The notes under the pieces are model-generated. The model searched no databases and had not been told where the DNA came from. It was given only the letters and a program-made list of their open reading frames with translations. A DNA stretch of 64,000 nt from Hyperoodon ampullatus. Lineage: Eukaryota > Chordata > Mammalia > Artiodactyla > Ziphiidae. Position 1 is the stretch's first letter. Each line of letters starts with the position of its first letter. Below are positions 56,880-64,000 of the stretch, piece by piece. The stretch is from the NCBI GenBank assembly GCA_949752795.1, contig OX457074.1, positions 2,927,527 through 2,991,526 on the forward strand. The letters run 5' to 3'. The translations under genes were made by a program, and so were the position numbers.

Positions 56880-57260
56880 TCATAAGTTTTAGTGAAGGTG
56901 TAAAAGGATAATGTTTCTTCAGGTCAATCTGGCGACATAAAATTTTATATGCCGTTTGCTCAGCAATTGCACTTTTGGAAATTTATCCTAAGGGACTACT
57001 AGGACGAGTGCCAATTGGTCAAGGATGTTCTCAGCCGTGTGGTTTTTAATAGTAAAGAATAAAAATAAATGTCCATTGAGTGAAACTTGATTAAATAAAT
57101 ACTGACAATATCTATACAATAAATACCGTGCAGGAATATAGGGGGGAATTTATTGTATTGGCATGAAAAGATACACTGTCCTAAAGAAACCAAAACCAAA
57201 ACAAAAATCTACTTGCCAATTAGTGTGTATAACATAATCCAACTTATACACAAACAGAAA
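56880..57260 (+). repeat. Old LINE fragment, probably L1M 3' region
   Basis: TTTTTAATAGTAAAGAATAA, AATGTCCATTGAGTGAAAC and CTATACAATAAATACCGTGC follow the usual order at an L1 3' end, strongly diverged. Confidence 0.5.
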
Positions 57261-59108
57261 AGCTGAATGAATACACATGTAATGAATATTTGCCATTTAT
57301 TCGTCCTCGGCCATCTGATTGACTCCGTCTCTTGAGAGACTCAACATTGCATGGGACTGGGTGACAGCAGAGCTGTGCCCCAAGGTAGACACGCTCACTC
57401 TCCAGGCTTTTGGCAGCCAGAGTGAAAATATGTATCCTTAACTTGGCCAATTGGATTTAGAATCCAGAAGCAGGAACGTTTTAGAACTTAGATGGCTGCC
57501 GGTGGTGGCTGTGCCATCCAGAGTCTCAGGGGCAGTGATGGCAGCCGTGCCATGTCCTCTGGCAGCAGAAGTGTCACCCTAACTAGACTGTCCAGGACCC
57601 TGACCTTGGCTGGGTTCCTGGTTGCCTGGTTCCCCTTCATTCTTGCCCATCTTTCTGAGTTTCCTTTCCCTCTGGTGCTGTGAACTATATAACGTCCTCC
57701 TAATAAGTTCCTTTTCTATGTAAGGTACCCAGTGTCCCTTTCGGTTGCATATAGTCAAGAACCTGCTTAGCCCAAATCCGAAAAGATCTGTTGATGACAT
57801 TTATCTCCTGGGAGTACACTTATGAAGTCCTGTTTTTTTGTATTGCTTGAAAAAATCGTTTATAATTATTGTATATTGTCAGAAGAAACATTAATGATTC
57901 TCCATTTTGAAGTATGAACCAAATTCCCCTTCAGCTCCTATGAGATAAGGGTGTCCCTCTCTTAAGGCTGGAGTGACTTAGTATCAAATTGACTTAACAT
58001 CAAATGACTTTAGCAGCTCTGGACCTCAGCTTTCCCATCTATTTCCTTCTTACAAGGGTTCTGTACTGGCTAGAGGGTACCAAATTAAGTTTTCAAAAGC
58101 TACTGTAGAAAGCTACTAAAGGGTGATGATTATATCCTTTGAAAGTGAATGACAGTTTCTCTGTCCGGTGTGCGGGACAAGGAGTGACTGCCCTCCTATT
58201 CCCACTCTCCCTACTCCACTCCCAGGTTCTTCTTTGCAGCTCCCTCCACTTTCTTTCTCAGCTTGAAAAAAATCTTACCAGCCCAAATGAAATCCTCCAC
58301 TTGTTCATTCCTCAAGGAACGTAAAAGGACCATCTCCCTTACTGCTTTTGTCATGACTCACTGGAATTATAAGAAATTGTGTTCTGCGGCTCAGTCTCTC
58401 CCATCTTCCCTCTCTCTTCCCCTTGGTTGGGCTGTGAATTCTTTGGGACTTGCTTATCTTTATGTGTGGCTAGTGCCTTAACAGACATGTTCCCTGAACC
58501 CCCTTAGAGGGCACAGGAGAACTTAGGAGGAAGAAACAACATTCTAATTTTGTGTTCAGAGACCCTTTAGAGCATCATATTCTATATATATATATATTTA
58601 ATGATAACAGAGAAAACGGAGACAATATGTAATCTCCCTGCCCCGGTGTGACTAGTTTCTTTTAATATAAATCCACTGCACGTGACATCCCAAAGATGGC
58701 ATCCCATGACGTCTTTGAGAACAGACTCTCAAGCTTCCACAAGGTGGCTTCTGAAGCTGGGGGAGTCCAGGGCTCTGCTGGAGGTGGGGTTAGTGTGGCT
58801 TCAGCTGTGGCATCCTAGCTGAGGGCTGAACTGGGGCAGAGTGTACCCCAGAAAGTACAATGAGGCCAAGGGTTAAGAAAAGAGGGCTGAAATCCAGGAT
58901 TAGGGGCTTTAAAGATATTCTCCCAAGTTTCTTATGAGCCTGTAAATATATAGACAATGGAGTAGGGACAATAATGCTTTGAGGAGTCAACATGGAAAGT
59001 ATTCATATTCACTCTCAAGGCTGTGTTCAGACAGTTTCCTGTATCCGTGCTAGGCTGCTCACAGCTGGGATAGAATGGGCCTTGTTCTGTGTCCTCACCA
59101 CTCAGGAT
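57261..59108. other. Intergenic DNA
   Basis: No gene recognised. A short AT repeat lies at about 58583-58601. Confidence 0.45.
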
Positions 59109-59119
59109 AAGTGAGATCT

Positions 59120-59330
59120 GGGCTTCCCTGGTGGCGCAGTGGATGAGAGTCCGCCTGCCGATGCAGGGGACACGGGTTCGTGCCCCGGTCTGGGAAGATC
59201 CCACATAGCCACGGAGCGGCTGGGCCCGTGAGCCATGGCCGCTGAGCCTGTGCATCCGGAGCCTGTGCTCCGCAACGGGAGAGGCCACAACAGTGAGAGG
59301 CCCACATACCGCAAAAAAATAAAATAAAAT
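59120..59330 (+). repeat. CHR-type SINE, long-body form
   Basis: GGGCTTCCCTGGTGGCGCAG to CATACCGCAAAAAAAT, target duplication AAGTGAGATCTG. Confidence 0.95.
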
Positions 59331-59504
59331 AAGTGAGATCTGCCACAAGTCCCTACTTCGCCTTGGGAGCCCTGGTTTTGCCAGGCAAGCCACCACTTTG
59401 TGCAGGGTGACAGCTTGCCCCTACCCAATCGCTCCAGTCCAGGCCCCCGCTCTGGGCCTGGCATTCCCCAGGGTCTGATGGGGAAATCTGACTGCTTAGT
59501 TTTG

Positions 59505-59998
59505 TTTTGTTTTTTTTAAAATTGAAGTATAGGGCTTCCCTGGTGGCGCAGTGGTTGGGAGTCCGCCTGCCGATGCAGGGGACACGGGTTCGTGCCCTGG
59601 TCTGGGAAGATCCCACATGCCGTGGAGCGGCTGGGCCCGTGAGCCATGGCCGCTGAGCCTGCGCGTCCAGAGCCCGTGCTCCACAACAGGAGAGGCCACA
59701 ACACTGAGAGGCCCGCATATAGCAAAAAAAATAAATAAATAAATAAAAAAAAATAAAATAAAATAAAATTGAAGTATAGTTGATTTACAATGTTGTGTTA
59801 GTTTCAGGTGTACAGCAAAGTGATCAGTTATATATAATATATACATATATATATTCTTTTTCAGATTCTTTTCCCTTATAGGTTATTACAAGATATTGAA
59901 TATAGTTCCCTGTGCTATACAGTAGGTCCTTGTTTATCTATTTTATACATAGTAGTGTATATCTGTTAATCCCAAACTCCTAATGTATCCCTCCCAGG
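59505..59998 (-). mobile_element. Truncated L1 3' end split by a SINE
   Basis: L1 antisense start AAAATTGAAGTATA is duplicated around the SINE (59518-59531 and about 59765-59778) and continues GTTGATTTACAATGTTGTG to TAATGTATCCCTCCC. Confidence 0.92.
59532..59763 (+). repeat. CHR-type SINE, long-body form, nested in L1
   Basis: GGGCTTCCCTGGTGGCGCAG to ATATAGCAAAAAAAAT and an A-rich tail. Confidence 0.95.
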
Positions 59999-60095
59999 CC
60001 ACTTACTTTTTTTGAACAACAAAAAAAAGCAGCATTCATCTTTTATCCTTTTCTTGAGTGTTTTCACTTTCTGTTTTTAAAATAACTATCTTGGG

Positions 60096-60320
60096 GGGCT
60101 TCCCTGGTGGTGCAGTGGTTGAGGGTCCGCCTGCCGGTGCAGGGGACGCGGGTTCGTGCCCCGGTCCGGGGGGATCCCGCGTGCCGCGGAGCGGCTGGGC
60201 CCGTGAGCCGTGGCCGCTGGGCCTGCGCGTCCAGAGCCCGTGCTCCGCGATGGGAGAGGCCACAACAGTGAGAGGCCCGTGTACTGGAAAAAAAAATAAA
60301 TAAATAAAATAAAATAAAAT
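60096..60320 (+). repeat. CHR-type SINE, long-body form (tandem pair, first)
   Basis: GGGCTTCCCTGGTGGTGCAG to GTACTGGAAAAAAA with AAAT units. Target duplication AATAACTATCTTGG. Confidence 0.95.
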
Positions 60321-60334
60321 AAAATAACTATCTT

Positions 60335-60589
60335 GGGACTTCCCTGGTGGCACAGTGGTTAAGAATCTGCCTGCCAATGCAGGGGACACAGGTGCGATCC
60401 CTGGTCCAGGAAAAGCACACGTGCCGCAGAGCAACCAAGGCCAGTGTGCCACAACTACAGAGCCTGTGCTTTAGAGCCCATGAGCCACAACTACTGAGCC
60501 CGCGAGCCACAACTACTGGAGCCCGTGCTCCACAACAAGAGAAGCCACTGCAATGAAGATGGAAGGCAGCCAAAAATAAATAAATAAAT
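60335..60589 (+). repeat. CHR-type SINE, extended-body form (tandem pair, second)
   Basis: GGGACTTCCCTGGTGGCAC to GCAGCCAAAAATAAATAAAT, beginning directly after the duplicated target of the first SINE. A third, partial target-like copy AACAATTATCTT follows. Confidence 0.93.
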
Positions 60590-61079
60590 TTTAAAAAGAA
60601 TAAAACAATTATCTTTTCAGATTACAAAGGTAAAACATTTATGGAAAATGTAGAAAATACAGTAAAGTAGAAGGAAGATTTTTAAATAACTGCAATTCCA
60701 ACAAGCACTTTTACATTTGATATTTCATTTCCTTTTTTTAAATGCATTTTTAGTCTCACTGTATATATAATTTTATGTTCTGCTTTTGCACTTAACATAA
60801 TTAAAATGTTAAAAATATTTAAATGGATAATACATGAGCATAATACAAAATTCAAAAGGTATAAAAGGAAAACACAGATAAATAAAACTTCCTGACTAAA
60901 ATTTTTTTCTGATCTCAGAGGCAACTTCTGATATGGTCCTTCTAGAGATATTTCATTCTTACACAGATATACATGCATATGCATAATCCTTTTCTAGAAA
61001 AAGAAATCAAAACATTGTTCTGCACCTGGTTTTATTTATTTAGCACCATATCTTGAGCATTGTTCCATAACAGTACATA

Positions 61080-62085
61080 TGAAATATACCTCACTTTTTA
61101 AAAGGCATTTTATTTTGAGATATTGTTTACATTAAGGAAAATGCACAAATCTTAACGGAATCAATTATTTTTTACAAATGTATACACTTGTGTGATCATC
61201 ACCTAGATCAAGATATAGGGCATTTCCATCACTCCAGAAAGTTCCCTGGTGCCTTCTTCCAGTTTTTACTGAAATCACTACTCTGGTTTCTATCACCAGA
61301 AATTAGTTTTGCCTGTTATTACAGTATATGTATACTGTTTTGCAGTATCTATTGCGTGTGGCTTCTTTTGCTAAACATGTTTTCGAGATTCATCCATGTC
61401 ACTATATATCAGCAGTATGTTTTTCATTGCTGAGAAGTACTCCACTGTATGAATATACCACAATTTGTTGGTCCATTCTTCAGTTGATGGACATTTGGGT
61501 TGTTTCCAGTTTGGGCCTAATATAAGTAAAATTCCTTTACAAACCTTTTTTGGTCTTGGGTATATGACTAGGAATGGAATTGCTGGGTCGTAGGGTAAGT
61601 GTACATTTACATTTATTAGGAACTGCCAAACAGCTTTCCAAAGTGCTTGTGCTATTTTACACTCCCACCAGCAGTGTATGAGAGAGTTCCAGTTGCTTCA
61701 CACCTTAGCTAACAAGTGGTATTATTAGTCGTTTAAATTTAGCCATTCTAGGAAGTGTATAATAATGTTTCCTTTTGCTTTTAATTTGCACTTCCCTAAT
61801 GGTTAATGATGTTGAACGTATTTTTTTACATGCTCACTAGCCATTTGAATATCTTCTTTTCTAAGTGCTTCAAGTATTTTGCCCATTTAGAAAAAAACAA
61901 CTGTCTTTATCTTATTGATTTATAAGAATTACATATTTATACATACTTATATATATATATATGGACCCATTATGGATATATATATGATAATTATATATAT
62001 GGATCCTTTATCAAATATTTGTACTGCAGATATTTTCTTCCAGTCTGTGACTTGTCTTTTCACTTTCTTTTTTTTTAAATTTTGC
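61080..62085 (-). mobile_element. Old L1 (L1M-like), minus orientation
   Basis: GAAGTACTCCACTGTATGAA, GATGGACATTTGGGTTGTTT, GGAATGGAATTGCTGGGTCG and ACACTCCCACCAGCAGTGTA are classic antisense L1 3' blocks. Confidence 0.9.
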
Positions 62086-62099
62086 TAATTTAAAAAAGT

Positions 62100-62253
62100 A
62101 TATTTATTTATTTGGTTGTACTGGGTCTTAGTTGTGGTAGGCGGGCTCCTTCGTTGCGGCATACATGCGGGATCTAGTTCCCCGACCAGGGATCAAACCC
62201 GGGACCCCTACATTGGGAGTGCAGAGTCTTAACCACTGTGCCACCAGGGAAGT
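62100..62253 (-). repeat. CHR-type SINE, variant body
   Basis: TGGTTGTACTGGGTCTTAG to GTGCCACCAGGGAAG. Confidence 0.85.
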
Positions 62254-62267
62254 TTCTTCACTCTCTC

Positions 62268-62465
62268 TTTTTTTTTTTTTTTTTTTTGCAGTACGCGGGC
62301 CTCTCACTGCTGCGGCCTCTCCCTTTGCAGAGCACAGGCTTCGGACGTGCAGGCCCAGGGGCCCAGCCACCCCGCGGCACGTGGGATCCTCCTGGACCGG
62401 GGCATGAACCCGTGTCCTCTGCATCGGCAGGCGGACTCTCAATCACTGCACCACTAGGGAAGCCC
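62268..62465 (-). repeat. CHR-type SINE, long-body form, internally shortened
   Basis: T-run, GCAGTACGCGGGCC to CCACTAGGGAAGCCC, with target duplication CTTCACTCTCT. The mid-body is shorter than in sister copies, around CAGGCCCAGGGGCCCAGCC. Confidence 0.93.
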
Positions 62466-62929
62466 TCTTCACTCTCTTAATAGTGTCTTTTGATTAGCAG
62501 GTTTTAATTTCAGTCAAGTCAAATTTATCTTTTTTCTTTCCGGGAAGAGGATTTTCCTGGAACCTACCGATGGTAGCCACAGCACATCACAACAGTCCCT
62601 GCTGGGGGATGTTTTAGGATGCTACAGTTGCCATGAAAGCACACACCTGTATCTCCCTGTCTCAAGAATGCAAGAAATTCACCAGGAAGACAGACATTTT
62701 TTTTTGGAACCAGGCCTGGGACAAATTAAATATTTGTCTAAATATTTAATTTACATTTTAGCTATGTTTATATATTTAAATATTTAAAAGCTATTTTAAC
62801 AAATTGTTAAAATAAATGTTCTATCCTCTTACCTTGACAAATATATCTTTAAAAAGGCAAAATCCAAAATATTGTAAAGCTGTGATTTTTGTAGTTATTT
62901 TATTATCCCCCCTTTTTTAAAAAAAGGTT
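62466..62929. other. AT-rich intergenic DNA
   Basis: It contains a locally repeated ATATTTAA motif; nothing else recognised. Confidence 0.45.
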
Positions 62930-62930
62930 T

Positions 62931-63046
62931 CTTTTTTGGCCATGCCCTGAGGCATGTGGTATCTTAGTGCCCCAACCAGGGATTGAACCTGGGCCCCCTT
63001 CACTGGGAGCATGGAGTCTTAACCCCTGGACCACCAGGGAAGTCCC
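62931..63046 (-). repeat. CHR-type SINE, short form
   Basis: GGCCATGCCCTGAGGCATG to GGACCACCAGGGAAGTCCC. The flanks share TTTTGTAGTTA. Confidence 0.88.
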
Positions 63047-63109
63047 TTTTGTAGTTACTTTAATTTTTAAAAATTTAAGCCATTAAATATTTTTATAAAA
63101 ATAATTACA

Positions 63110-63320
63110 GGGCCTCCCTGGTGGCGCAGTGGTTGAGAGTCCGCCTGCCGATGCAGGGGATACGGGTTCGTGCCCCGGTCTGGGAGGATCCCATATGCCG
63201 CGGAGCGGCTGGGCCCGTGAGCCATGGCTGCTGAGCCTGCGCATCCGGAGCCTGTGCTCCGCAACGGGAGAGGCCACAACAGTGAGAGGCCCGCATACCA
63301 CAAAAAAAAAAAAAAAAAAA
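63110..63320 (+). repeat. CHR-type SINE, long-body form
   Basis: GGGCCTCCCTGGTGGCGCAG to CATACCACAAAAA. Target duplication AAAATAATTACA. Confidence 0.95.
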
Positions 63321-63380
63321 AAATAATTACAATTTTTGCATTCAATAACCACTTAATTCCCAGTGTAAAGAATTGGTATT

Positions 63381-63679
63381 GGGACTTCCCTGGTGGCACA
63401 GCAGTTAAGAATCCACCTGCCAATGCAAGGGACGTGGGTTCGTGCCCTGGCCTGGGAAGATCCCACGTGCCGCAGAGCAACTAAGCCCAAGCGCCACAAC
63501 TACTGAGCCTGCGCTCTCACCCCGCGCACCTAGAGCCTGTGCTCCACAAGAGAAACCACTGCAATGAGAAGCGCGTGCACCACAATGAAGAGCAGCCCCC
63601 GCCCCCCCACCGCAACTAGAGAAAGCCCACGCGCAGCAACTAAGACCCAATGCAGCCAAAAATAAATAAATAAATAAAA
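63381..63679 (+). repeat. CHR-type SINE, extended-body form
   Basis: GGGACTTCCCTGGTGGCAC to GCAGCCAAAAATAAATAAAT. Target duplication AAAGAATTGGTAT. Confidence 0.94.
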
Positions 63680-63842
63680 AAGAATTGGTATCACACTTCA
63701 AGCATGATACATCTAGAACTACATGTATAAAAATTAGAGTAATAAAAATTGCTTCTATTTTTATTTTTTTAAACTATCCAATTTAGGATGTTTATTTTTG
63801 GCACGAGGCATTGAGGACTCTTTTACATTAAAAATTAAGGTA

Positions 63843-64000
63843 GGGCTTCCCTCGTGGCAGTGGTTGAGAGTCCGCCTGCCGATGCAGCGGATACGGGTTC
63901 GTGCCCCAGTTCGGGAAGATCGCACATGCCGCGGAGCGGCTGGGCCCGTGAGCCATGGCCGCTGAGCCTGCGCATCCGGAGCCTGTGCTCCGCAACGGGA
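63843..64000 (+). repeat. CHR-type SINE, long-body form, cut by window end
   Basis: It starts GGGCTTCCCTCGTGGCAG and is still in the body at the last base. Confidence 0.93.

Noticed and set aside
45000..64000. B4GALNT2 exons expected by synteny on the minus strand
   Set aside because: No open frame here matches a glycosyltransferase; the gene probably begins beyond the window.

Overview
The window is mammalian nuclear DNA and almost certainly cetacean. The main reason is that at least 27 copies of tRNA-derived CHR-type SINEs, the family shared by whales, hippos and ruminants, are present in both orientations. The long form carries the body typical of whales and dolphins (5' end CCCTGGTGGCGCAGTGG, 3' end GAGAGGCCCGCGTACCGC plus A-run). 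There are also young 5'-truncated L1 3' ends and older MIR, L2, MLT1 and L1M relics. All genes are intron-containing. Species cannot be named from this alone.

The order PHOSPHO1 (+), ABI3 (-), GNGT2 (+), tRNA-Gln (-) is the inverted equivalent of human 17q21.3, where these genes lie between ZNF652 and B4GALNT2. No exon of either flanking gene was recognised.

Layout. 1-23.3 kb is intergenic, holding MLT1, MIR, L2, L1 and SINE relics and an unassigned CpG island at about 7.25-7.96 kb. 23.4-29.9 kb is PHOSPHO1: CpG/TATA-like promoter, two predicted 5' non-coding exons, a short coding exon (27308-27352) and the main coding exon (29116-29874), giving an intact 267-residue protein. 31.1-41.3 kb is ABI3 on the minus strand: eight coding exons joining into an intact 360-residue protein, converging on PHOSPHO1. 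43.8-44.6 kb is GNGT2 with two coding exons (69 residues), diverging from ABI3. 45-64 kb is repeat-rich, with nested SINE-in-L1 and SINE-in-SINE insertions, interrupted at 55.1-56.6 kb by a CpG-rich stretch containing a complete tRNA-Gln(TTG) gene.

The three protein genes do not form a pathway. PHOSPHO1 is a phosphocholine/phosphoethanolamine phosphatase of mineralising tissue, ABI3 a WAVE-complex actin adaptor of blood and microglial cells, and GNGT2 a cone/leukocyte G-protein gamma subunit. Their adjacency is ancestral synteny. I found no previously undescribed genetic system. The observations most worth following are the gene-less CpG regions, a three-copy solo-LTR family with an L1-associated deletion, and the intact GNGT2 in a lineage where cone genes often decay.
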